A DNA stretch of 46,536 nt from Treponema sp. GTDB lineage: Bacteria > Spirochaetota > Spirochaetia > Treponematales > Breznakiellaceae. Each line of letters begins with the position of its first letter. Position 1 is the first letter of the stretch. Made by a program: the position numbers and the translations under genes. Shown here piece by piece: positions 7,050 to 13,620 of this stretch. The stretch covers positions 1-46,536 of the forward strand of contig JAISPH010000193.1 of NCBI GenBank assembly GCA_031275035.1, in the 5' to 3' direction. Below the pieces are notes generated by a model that was not told the DNA's origin, searched no databases, and saw only the letters and a list, made by a program, of their open reading frames with translations.

Positions 7050-8048
7050 TTAGGCTTGACCAGCCGAACCCAGGACATTTTTGTTTTTTTCGGCGTACAT
7101 CTTTTTAAGCTCATCCCGGGCGGGGCCCAGGTATTTCCGGGGATCGAATTCGTCGGGTTTTTCCGCAAAAACCTTGCGGATCATGGCGGTCATGGCCAGC
7201 CGGCCGTCGGAATCGATGTTGATCTTACAGACCGCGCTCTTGGCGGCTTTGCGGAGCTGTTCTTCGGGGATTCCTACGGAATCCTTCAATTTTCCCCCGA
7301 ACTGTTCAATGATTTTGACGTACTGGATGGGTACCGAAGAGGAACCGTGAAGTACGATGGGAAAGCCGGGGATCCGTTTTTCAATTTCCTCTAAAATATC
7401 GAAACGCAGGGGAGGGGGAATCAGGATGCCGTTGGCGTCCCTGGTACACTGTTCCGGTTTGAATTTGGTCCGGCCGTGGCTGGTACCGATGGAGATGGCC
7501 AGGGAGTCAACCCCGGTTTTCTTTACAAAGTCCTCTACTTCTTCGGGCTGGGTGTAGTGGCTGTGTTCCGCCGAAACATCGTCTTCTACCCCCGCCAATA
7601 CCCCCAGCTCGCCCTCCACGGAAACATAATCCTTCCGGGAATGGGCAAATTCGCAGACCTTTTTGGTGAGGGCCGCGTTTTCATCGTAGGGCAGATGGGA
7701 ACCGTCGATCATTACCGAAGAAAAACCCGTTTCGATACAGTCCTTGCAGAGCTCAAAACTGTCCCCGTGGTCCAGGTGAAGCACGATGGGAATATCATAG
7801 CCCAGCTCATGGGCGTATTCCACGGCTCCCTTGGCCATGTTCCGCAGCAGGTTCTGGTTGGCGTATTTCCGGGCTCCCGAGGAAACCTGAAGAATAACCG
7901 GAGACTTGGTCTCCACAGAGGCCTGAATAATGGCCTGAAGCTGTTCCATATTATTGAAGTTATAGGCCGGCAATGCATAACCGCCGCTTACCGCTTTTTT
8001 GAATAGATCTACGGTATTCACCAGACCCAATTCTTTATAACTGGTCAT
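7050..8048 (-). CDS. fba: Fructose-bisphosphate aldolase, class II
   Basis: A 332-residue zinc-dependent aldolase that splits fructose-1,6-bisphosphate to glyceraldehyde-3-phosphate and dihydroxyacetone phosphate in glycolysis. HLDHG at 91-95 carries the catalytic Asp and a zinc His; further ligands are expected in the SVEGELG region (143-149) and H191 of IGTSHGRTKF. VLHGSSSVP marks the phosphate site. The length fits the class IIA/B family. The ATG follows AAGGAGT and a clear promoter at 8076-8105. In Treponema pallidum, from memory, an fba gene also adjoins flaA genes, so this neighbourhood appears old, although here the genes are divergent and one gene intervenes. Confidence 0.97.
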   Translation of the reverse strand: MTSYKELGLVNTVDLFKKAVSGGYALPAYNFNNMEQLQAIIQASVETKSPVILQVSSGARKYANQNLLRNMAKGAVEYAHELGYDIPIVLHLDHGDSFELCKDCIETGFSSVMIDGSHLPYDENAALTKKVCEFAHSRKDYVSVEGELGVLAGVEDDVSAEHSHYTQPEEVEDFVKKTGVDSLAISIGTSHGRTKFKPEQCTRDANGILIPPPLRFDILEEIEKRIPGFPIVLHGSSSVPIQYVKIIEQFGGKLKDSVGIPEEQLRKAAKSAVCKINIDSDGRLAMTAMIRKVFAEKPDEFDPRKYLGPARDELKKMYAEKNKNVLGSAGQA

Positions 8049-8075
8049 ATATTACTCCTTAGTGGTGTTTGTTTA

Positions 8076-8105
8076 ATACTAGGACATGGAAAGGTTTTAA
8101 GTCAA
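8076..8105 (-). promoter_or_regulatory. Promoter of fba
   Basis: Minus-strand TTGACT (8105-8100), 18 bp, TAGTAT (8081-8076), with the start codon about 25 nt after the -10 box. The same -10 hexamer and 18-bp spacing recur upstream of pncA (41566-41595). Confidence 0.65.
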
Positions 8106-8191
8106 CGGTTTATGCAATCCGGTGAAAGGGCCTCCAAAGCAGCGGGGAAGGATCTGTATAAAAACATACAAATACCTGTTATAAGTGGTAT

Positions 8192-9049
8192 ATGGGGAAA
8201 ATCCTGTTCAGGGCGGGGCTTTTTGCGGCCTTTGCCGTACTTTTGGTTTCGGCGGCGGCATTTTTTATCCGTTCCCCGGCGCTTCTGGTTACGGACGCCT
8301 CCTTTGAGGATCTCTATGGCCGCAGCCGGAGCCGGGGGAAACGGCTGGAGCTTTCCCTCAGGCTTTTCCGCCGAGTTAAAACCGTAGAAGTCGCCGGGGA
8401 CGCCGGGGCGGATCTGGCCGCCTTTGCGGCGGAAGCGGCTCTTCCGTCCCCCTATTGCGTGCTTTTTCCGTACCGGTACTATCAGGGAGCTCAGCGGTAT
8501 GCCCGGCGTTTCCCCCAGGTGCCGGTGGCGGTGCTGGGGGGCAGGGTCCGGGACGGAGCCGGCATTCCCGGTTTTATTCCCACCGATACGGCGGCGGATT
8601 TTTACCGGGCCGGTCTCTGCGCCTCGGTTTTAGCCCGGGAAGGGACGGTTTTGGTCATGGGAGAGCCTTCTCCGGTAGAACGGGAGGCTTTTCTTGATGG
8701 TTTAAGGGCCGGGGATTACGGGGGAATGCTCCAATATGCCGGTGAAGCCGAAGAATCCCTGCCCCGGGCGGACTGCATAATCATTGCCGGCCCCGGCTCG
8801 TTCTCTTCTGTCCGGCAGAACCGGGCGCCGCTGGTTCTCTTTTCCTGGGTCAACCCTGAACTGACCCCCGGAGAATGCCGGGTGATCTTCGACGATTCCC
8901 CCTGGGCCTTAGCGGCGGAGGCGGTTAAAATGGCTGTCCGGGGAAATTTTGGCCCCCTTCCTTCGGAGGCGCTTGTTTTAAAGGGACGAATAGGGGAAAA
9001 AGAGGTTTTACGGAGCCTTAAAGAGGCTGTACGCTCCGGCGGATTGTAA
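8192..9049 (+). CDS. Membrane-anchored, periplasmic-binding-protein-like protein
   Basis: A 285-residue protein with one N-terminal hydrophobic helix (about residues 5-28, RAGLFAAFAVLLVSAAAFFI), an anchor or uncleaved signal. The rest has alternating strand/helix texture like a type 1 periplasmic binding fold. Suggestive are VPVAVLGGRVRD, PTDTAADFYRAGLCASVLAREGTVLVMGE, DCIIIAGPGSF, and a C-terminal VIFDDSPWALAAEAVKMAV resembling the second lobe of BMP/sugar-binding families. No ligand residues can be assigned and no transporter genes adjoin it. The ribosome site is poor. It sits between fba and the flaA pair; its function is unknown. Confidence 0.55.
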   Translation: MGKILFRAGLFAAFAVLLVSAAAFFIRSPALLVTDASFEDLYGRSRSRGKRLELSLRLFRRVKTVEVAGDAGADLAAFAAEAALPSPYCVLFPYRYYQGAQRYARRFPQVPVAVLGGRVRDGAGIPGFIPTDTAADFYRAGLCASVLAREGTVLVMGEPSPVEREAFLDGLRAGDYGGMLQYAGEAEESLPRADCIIIAGPGSFSSVRQNRAPLVLFSWVNPELTPGECRVIFDDSPWALAAEAVKMAVRGNFGPLPSEALVLKGRIGEKEVLRSLKEAVRSGGL

Positions 9050-9086
9050 ATTTTTTTCAGAATACCGGAAAATCGTGCGGAGAGGT

Positions 9087-9115
9087 TTGACAAAGGTCTT
9101 ATAAGGAAATATAAT
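9087..9115 (+). promoter_or_regulatory. Consensus sigma-70 promoter of the flaA pair
   Basis: TTGACA (9087-9092), exactly 17 bp, TATAAT (9110-9115): a perfect match to the bacterial housekeeping consensus. Start of transcription near 9122 gives a leader of about 38 nt with AAAAAGGAG before the flaA ATG. This predicts strong, constitutive expression of the sheath genes. Confidence 0.92.
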
Positions 9116-9159
9116 CTATCTTAACCTCGTTTCCCGATATATGGAAAAAGGAGTATGGG

Positions 9160-9939
9160 ATGAAACATCGCGGTTTCACAGTTGTTTGCCTGATGCTTTT
9201 AGCAGGCATAACAGCATCGTCAGTTTTCGGTGATGAGTATACCGTTAATCTTGAATCATTTGTCATTGACAGTTTTGACGGCGACTCAAAGTATGAATGG
9301 AAGGAGAATCACAGCAGGTTCGCCACCAAACTGGACGATACTGACTTTCCTAAGTTGAGCCTGGTGGAAGCCTGGCCTCAGGCGCTGTTCGGCACCAATC
9401 GCCAGAGCCGGGAGTTGAAAAGCCTTGGTATTTGGGGCAAGTTTGACCGCCGGGGTTATAACTGGATAGATATTTATCCGGTGCTTAAAGAGGGCGGGGA
9501 AGATGCGGGACCCTATGAGATTCCCGTCCCCGGCCGGGCCCACTATCTGGATATGTGGGTGTGGGGTTCGAACCTTAACTACTATATCGAAGCCTACCTG
9601 AGGGATTACCAGGGGGTGGTCCATGTGCTCCATCTGGGAAATGTGGGTTTCCAGGGCTGGCGGAACCTGCGGACATGGATTCCCTCCAATGTTCCCCAAC
9701 GGAACCGGATTTTGCCGAATCTTACCACAGATACCTTTGCGGATGCGCCGGATAAAACCTCGATTTACCTCAAATTTATCAAATTCCGCATCTGGACCAC
9801 TCCGGCGGAACGGGTGGACAATTTCTATATTTATTTTGATCAGTTCAAGGTGCTTACCGATACCTTTGAAACCCTGTACGACGGCGATGAGTTGAATGAT
9901 CCTGAGCATATTCAGGATCTTTGGGGCTCACTTAATTAG
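9160..9939 (+). CDS. flaA: FlaA-family flagellar filament outer layer (sheath) protein, first paralogue
   Basis: A 259-residue secreted protein of the spirochaete FlaA family, which coats the FlaB core of periplasmic flagella and influences filament stiffness. A signal peptide is seen at residues 1-24 (hydrophobic CLMLLAGITASSVFG, cleavage probably before DEY). Family traits in the mature part include ESFVIDSFDG, aromatic-rich strands (SLGIWGKFDRRGYNWIDIYPV), the repeated NVGFQGWRNL and a C-terminal VDNFYIYFDQFKVLTDTF. AAAAGGAG precedes the ATG and a consensus promoter lies upstream. The second paralogue follows after 12 nt. The order near fba resembles the flaA2/flaA3 locus of T. pallidum (from memory). 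Confidence 0.88.
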   Translation: MKHRGFTVVCLMLLAGITASSVFGDEYTVNLESFVIDSFDGDSKYEWKENHSRFATKLDDTDFPKLSLVEAWPQALFGTNRQSRELKSLGIWGKFDRRGYNWIDIYPVLKEGGEDAGPYEIPVPGRAHYLDMWVWGSNLNYYIEAYLRDYQGVVHVLHLGNVGFQGWRNLRTWIPSNVPQRNRILPNLTTDTFADAPDKTSIYLKFIKFRIWTTPAERVDNFYIYFDQFKVLTDTFETLYDGDELNDPEHIQDLWGSLN

Positions 9940-9951
9940 GAGGAACCAAAC

Positions 9952-10671
9952 ATGAAACGATATTTTACGGCGGTTCTGCTGTTTTCCCTGGCCGGTTTTC
10001 TGTTTGCCCAGAATGAAATAGGCACCCCCACCGCCGAGACCCTGGGTATTGACGTAGCTCAGCAGAAGTTAAAAGAGATTTCCATCGATAAGTTTGAATT
10101 CGACGGATATTGGAAGTCTTCCATATCCTCCGACGCCGGTTTTACGACAACCCGGCTCTTTGAGGGCGGCCCCCTGGGTAAACAGCCGGTACCGGATGAG
10201 CAGGATCTTAATATCCCCGACCAGTATGTGCTGGGTACGAGGGTGGACTTTATTCACCGGGGTCATACCAGTTTTACCCTGTATCCCCAGCGGCCCATCC
10301 CCATTGAAGGCATCACCAAGACTATTTCCCTGTGGGTAGTAGGCCGTAACTTTAACCATGAACTAAAACTGCTGCTCCAGGACTTTTTCGGCAGGAATTT
10401 TGAACTCTATGTGGGAAAGCTTAATTTCCAGGGCTGGAAGAAGTTGACCGTGGCGATTCCCCCCCAGTCCGGGGACGGGGAACACGGTATAGTCCAGCGC
10501 AGTTATCATTATAATAACCAGATGGGGATTAAGATTACCGGTTTCAGAATTGACTGCGATCCCATGGAAGCCTACGGCAGTTACTACATCTATTTTGACG
10601 ATCTCCGGGCGGTTACGGACCTCTTTGCCGAGGATGACCGCGACGCCGACGACATGGCCGATGCGTGGTAG
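9952..10671 (+). CDS. flaA: FlaA-family flagellar sheath protein, second paralogue
   Basis: A 239-residue FlaA paralogue with a signal peptide (residues 1-19, cleavage after FLFA). It shares with the upstream copy the features KLNFQGWKKLTVAIP and a C-terminal SYYIYFDDLRAVTDLF, which align with NVGFQGWRNL and FYIYFDQFKVLTDTF. The copies differ strongly elsewhere, so they are old duplicates. It ends with an acidic tail DDRDADDMADAW absent from the first copy. AGGAGG precedes the ATG. Co-transcription with the first flaA is near certain from the 12-nt gap and the terminator just after the stop. The two are inferred to form different layers or zones of the sheath. Confidence 0.85.
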   Translation: MKRYFTAVLLFSLAGFLFAQNEIGTPTAETLGIDVAQQKLKEISIDKFEFDGYWKSSISSDAGFTTTRLFEGGPLGKQPVPDEQDLNIPDQYVLGTRVDFIHRGHTSFTLYPQRPIPIEGITKTISLWVVGRNFNHELKLLLQDFFGRNFELYVGKLNFQGWKKLTVAIPPQSGDGEHGIVQRSYHYNNQMGIKITGFRIDCDPMEAYGSYYIYFDDLRAVTDLFAEDDRDADDMADAW

Positions 10672-10682
10672 AACCTCAGCCT

Positions 10683-10713
10683 AAAAAAGGACCGCCCCGG
10701 GCGGTCCTTTTTT
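10683..10713. terminator. Strong bidirectional intrinsic terminator
   Basis: AAAAAAGGACCGCCC pairs with GGGCGGTCCTTTTTT to form a stem of about 14 bp with a tiny loop; T-runs on both strands make it work in both directions. It closes the flaA unit 12 nt after the stop. Its left-strand T-run also serves the minus-strand gene whose stop codon (10712-10714) lies within the stem end. Confidence 0.93.
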
Positions 10714-11434
10714 AGGTCCTCTCTTTCCGGGCCGTCTTTTTCTTCGCTGTTTTTTTGCCGGTTCTCCGTATCCGGTATACCCAGGAAGCGCCCCGCTTTT
10801 CAATCCGTTCCACCAGTTCCATCCTGGCAAGTACATAGAGGGCTTTCCGGGCAACGGCGGTATGTATCCGGACCTTTTCCCCCAATTCCCTGACGGTAAA
10901 GGATTCTTCTTCCCGGAAGGGAATAAAACGGCGGTAATCGGCGGGGCGGATCAGGGGAACCGATCCCTGGTACCGGGTCAGGGTTCTGTCTACTATGCTG
11001 TCCCCGCCCCGGCGCCAGGACCCCCGGCCGTCCCTGACCCGTCTTTCCTCGGTTTCCACCAGGACAAGTTCGATGACCAGATCCTCCAGCATGGGCAGAT
11101 CCGGCGCATAGACGAGGGCCTTGAAGAGATCCCAGATGGTGCCCTTCCGGGGGCTGGTCCGGCGGGAAAGGAGGGTCCCCGCAGGATCGTAGCGCTCGAT
11201 GATCTTCCGGGTAATAATAGGATGAATGATCCGGACCCTGCCGGATTTTACCAGCTCCCGGACTTTGGCTTTGAGGGGGCCGAAACTGCCGGTTTGAACT
11301 TCGATCAATTCCCCCGCCGGACTGAGACCGTCGCATACATAGGTTCCCCGGATTATTTCGGTCTCTCCCTCTCCGGCATAGTGGAATTTAAGCGCCCGGT
11401 GGAGGCTGCTTTCATGTTCGGTACCGATGCTCAC
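10712..11434 (-). CDS. Putative PD-(D/E)XK-like protein with C-terminal winged helix; function unknown
   Basis: A 240-residue basic protein, not recognised as a named family. The N-terminal half (about 1-90) has residues spaced like a PD-(D/E)XK nuclease core: E8 in TEHESSLHRAL, D35 after a strand (GTYVCDG), and ELIEVQT giving E45-x-Q47 in place of the usual E-x-K, a known variant in the superfamily. Residues about 172-222 (FTVRELGEKVRIHTAVARKALYVLARMELVERIEK) read as a winged helix-turn-helix with a wing ending VYRI. The tail GKKTAKKKTARKERT is Lys-rich. Together this suggests a DNA-binding protein, perhaps a nuclease. It overlaps the upstream small gene by 4 nt and is divergent from mraZ. 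Confidence 0.6.
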   Translation of the reverse strand: MSIGTEHESSLHRALKFHYAGEGETEIIRGTYVCDGLSPAGELIEVQTGSFGPLKAKVRELVKSGRVRIIHPIITRKIIERYDPAGTLLSRRTSPRKGTIWDLFKALVYAPDLPMLEDLVIELVLVETEERRVRDGRGSWRRGGDSIVDRTLTRYQGSVPLIRPADYRRFIPFREEESFTVRELGEKVRIHTAVARKALYVLARMELVERIEKRGASWVYRIRRTGKKTAKKKTARKERT

Positions 11435-11700
11435 GGGTGTCTGGTCCGCGCGTCCCGGGATTTTGCATAGGGGAGGAGCTCTTCGGCGCTCATCAGTTCC
11501 AGAAAATGATAGGTTTCATTGCTCCCCTTGTTTTCATCGGTTTTTATGCGGGAAACTCTGAATACGATCATCCGGTTGGTGGGCAGGGGCAGTTCCAGGG
11601 GTCTGCCGTTTACATCTACCAGGTCGTTCAGAGAAAGCCTCCCGGGGATTTCCTGTACGTCTCCCTCGGGAAAAACGATGAAATATTCGTTTATGAACAT
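11431..11700 (-). CDS. Small conserved-looking protein of unknown function
   Basis: An 89-residue protein if started at the ATG at 11700 (MFINEYFIVFPEG); an in-frame TTG at 11736 would add 12 residues. Neither start has a clear ribosome site (the ATG follows a C-run). The sequence is beta-rich, with PTNRMIVFRVSRIK in the middle and a helical ETYHFLELMSAEELLPYAKS near the end. No motif identifies a family. The 4-nt overlap with the next gene shows that the two proteins are made together and are probably functional partners. It is divergent from mraZ across a 225-bp gap. Confidence 0.55.
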   Translation of the reverse strand: MFINEYFIVFPEGDVQEIPGRLSLNDLVDVNGRPLELPLPTNRMIVFRVSRIKTDENKGSNETYHFLELMSAEELLPYAKSRDARTRHP

Positions 11701-11867
11701 GGGGGGATGATAATATCTTTTTGTCCATATACACAAGGTACGGAATTTCCGCCTTCAAATTCAAGAAACCGGACCTTTCATATGAACAGCGTACAGCTTC
11801 ACTAAACAAGGGTATAGCCGTTTCTCGGGTTTTTTTCACTATTTATAATTTTTTCTGGAATTCGTTA

Positions 11868-11897
11868 TTGACTGATATTTCTCTATAGGGAAATAAT
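11868..11897 (+). promoter_or_regulatory. Promoter of the mraZ division cluster
   Basis: TTGACT (11868-11873), 18 bp, AATAAT (11892-11897), each 5/6 to consensus. The predicted start near 11904 lies immediately before the MraZ boxes, leaving a leader of only about 22 nt. Confidence 0.65.
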
Positions 11898-11905
11898 GTA
11901 GAATA

Positions 11906-11930
11906 GTGGGAGAAAGTGGGGAAAAGTGGA
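11906..11930 (+). promoter_or_regulatory. MraZ operator: three GTGGG-type boxes at 10-bp spacing
   Basis: GTGGG at 11906-11910 and 11916-11920 and GTGGA at 11926-11930 are spaced exactly one helical turn apart. MraZ is known to bind tandem short G-rich boxes separated by 5 nt upstream of its own gene in several bacteria. The third box here is the GTG start codon of mraZ itself with the next two bases, so bound MraZ would cover the transcription start and the start codon. Inference: direct autorepression of the division cluster. Confidence 0.85.
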
Positions 11931-12375
11931 TCTTTTGACCGGCGAATTTAATAATACCCTGGACGATAAGGGCAGGGTGAGCATTCCTTCCCGTCTCAGG
12001 GAGAAGCTGCAGGAAAACGTGCTGATCCTTACCAAGGGTATCGACGACTGCGTTTGGCTGCTGCCCCCGGAAAAATGGGAAAAGGTTTCCTCCACGCTGA
12101 TTAAAAATACTTCCCTTTCTTTGAAAAAAGCATCCCAGGTACAGCACCATTTTATCGTTCCCGCCCAGGAAGCGGAGATTGACAAGTCCGGCCGGGTGGC
12201 TATTCCCCAAAGCCTCCGGGAGTATGCGGGACTGACCAAGGACTGCGTCATCCTTGGCAGCGGGGAGAGTTTGGAAATATGGGATACCCGGCGGTACCAG
12301 GCTTACCAGAATTCAAGTGAGGATACCCTTATGGATGTACTGGAAGAGATGGGACCGGCGGATCTCTTTTTATAG
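11926..12375 (+). CDS. mraZ: Transcriptional regulator MraZ
   Basis: A 149-residue protein with two AbrB-like half-domains, the MraZ layout. The first contains GEFNNTLDDKGRVSIPSRLR (residues about 6-25) and the second AEIDKSGRVAIPQSLREYAGL (about 84-104); both carry the DxxGRxxIP signature. In other bacteria MraZ forms a ring and controls the division and cell wall cluster. The start is a GTG at 11926, chosen because it gives the family N-terminus; the ribosome site is a weak GGGGAAAA. It opens the run of division genes and is preceded by a promoter and its own operator. Confidence 0.96.
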   Translation: MDLLTGEFNNTLDDKGRVSIPSRLREKLQENVLILTKGIDDCVWLLPPEKWEKVSSTLIKNTSLSLKKASQVQHHFIVPAQEAEIDKSGRVAIPQSLREYAGLTKDCVILGSGESLEIWDTRRYQAYQNSSEDTLMDVLEEMGPADLFL

Positions 12376-12388
12376 GAAATAAAGATCG

Positions 12389-13336
12389 ATGGAGATTGTC
12401 CATACTCCGGTATTACTGGAAGAAACGATTGCCTACCTCGCCCCCCGGAAGGAACGGGAACTTATGGTGGACGCTACCTTGGGCGAGGGGGGGCACAGCT
12501 TTGCTTTTCTGTCCCGTTTCCCGGATCTCAGGATCATTGGCGTCGACGCCGACCGGGAGATACAGGAACGGGCCCGGGAACGGCTTAAGGAATTCGGCGG
12601 CAGGGTGCATTTTTACTGCGGCTGGTCCCACGACTTCTTTGCGGATTTTCCCCGGGACAGCAAACGGCCCGATACCATCCTCATGGATTTGGGGATCAGC
12701 CTCTATCACTATGAAAAATCAGGCCGGGGTTTCAGCCTGAAAAAGGACGAGGCCCTGGACATGCGCATAGATAGTTCCGCCGGAATCAGCGCGGCGGAGC
12801 TTATTGCCCGGCTTTCCGAAAGGGAACTGGCGGATCTGATCTACCGGAACGGGGAAGAGCGCTATTCCCGCCGTATTGCCCGGGGCATAGCGGCGGCCCG
12901 GTCCAGGGGGACCATCACCAGTTCCGCGGCGCTGGCGGAGATTGTAACCAGGGCGGTGCCTCCTTTTTGCCGGCATGGTCCTATTCATCCCGCCACCAGG
13001 ACCTTTCAGGCTCTGCGCATCGCCGTGAATGGAGAATTGTCCCGGCTGGAGGATCTTCTGGAGGCGGCCCTGGATGTCCTTGAGGTGGGCGGCCGTATGG
13101 GGGTTATCACCTTTCATTCTTTGGAAGACCGGATTGTAAAAAATTTCTTTCGGAAGAAAAACAAGGACTGTACCTGTCCTCCCGAAGCGCCGATATGTAG
13201 ATGTGAGGGCCGCCGGATAATCACCATTTTGACCAGGAAGGCGGTTTCTCCAGCGGATACGGAGGTACAGCATAATCCGCCCTCCCGGAGCGCCAAGCTC
13301 AGGGTCGCAGAAAAAGTTCTTGAGGATGGTCAATGA
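12389..13336 (+). CDS. rsmH: 16S rRNA (cytosine-1402-N4)-methyltransferase
   Basis: A 315-residue RsmH (MraW) that uses S-adenosylmethionine to methylate N4 of C1402 in the 16S rRNA decoding centre. Family signatures are HTPVLLEE at the N-terminus, the SAM loop DATLGEGGHS (residues 28-37), IGVDADREI, ILMDLGIS, RGFSLKKDEALDMRID, TFQALRIAVNGEL and TFHSLEDRIVK. A Cys-rich segment CTCPPEAPICRC near residues 262-273 is common in the family. It follows mraZ by 13 nt and overlaps the ftsL-like gene by 4 nt (ATGA). Confidence 0.97.
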   Translation: MEIVHTPVLLEETIAYLAPRKERELMVDATLGEGGHSFAFLSRFPDLRIIGVDADREIQERARERLKEFGGRVHFYCGWSHDFFADFPRDSKRPDTILMDLGISLYHYEKSGRGFSLKKDEALDMRIDSSAGISAAELIARLSERELADLIYRNGEERYSRRIARGIAAARSRGTITSSAALAEIVTRAVPPFCRHGPIHPATRTFQALRIAVNGELSRLEDLLEAALDVLEVGGRMGVITFHSLEDRIVKNFFRKKNKDCTCPPEAPICRCEGRRIITILTRKAVSPADTEVQHNPPSRSAKLRVAEKVLEDGQ

Positions 13337-13620
13337 TGGGGCGGCGCATACTAATGTATTTTTTAATCCTGACCATACCTCTGTTTTTGGGATTGACCAC
13401 CCTGCAGTCCTCCCGGTACGCCCAATTGGAGCGGGAAATGCGCCGCCTTGAGACGGTTCAGGAGGAGTGGATAGAGAGCAATAAACGGCTTATCGCGGGC
13501 ATTGCGGCGCTTTCCTCTTCGGAACGGATAGAACATATTGCCAGGAACGATCTGGGGCTTCAAAAAAAAGCCCCCGAAGAGATTCTGCAGATACGGATCG
13601 AAGGAGACGGCGATGGCTGA
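13333..13620 (+). CDS. ftsL: FtsL/DivIC-like septum protein
   Basis: A 95-residue bitopic membrane protein: a short N-terminus, one membrane helix (about residues 6-25, LMYFLILTIPLFLGLTTL), then a coiled coil YAQLEREMRRLETVQEEWIESNKRL and the FtsL/DivIC-type end SSERIEHIARNDLGLQKKAPEE. In other bacteria FtsL pairs with FtsB/DivIC and FtsQ and activates FtsWI. Position between rsmH and murF is the standard ftsL slot. The start overlaps rsmH (ATGA); a second in-frame ATG lies one codon later. The low sequence conservation of FtsL means the name rests on topology, the end motif and position. Confidence 0.8.
   Translation: MMGRRILMYFLILTIPLFLGLTTLQSSRYAQLEREMRRLETVQEEWIESNKRLIAGIAALSSSERIEHIARNDLGLQKKAPEEILQIRIEGDGDG

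Noticed and set aside
13538..13612. Upstream start for murF
   Set aside because: The extra 25 residues overlap ftsL in another frame and lack a ribosome site; ATG 13613 has AAGGAG and the MurF N-terminus.
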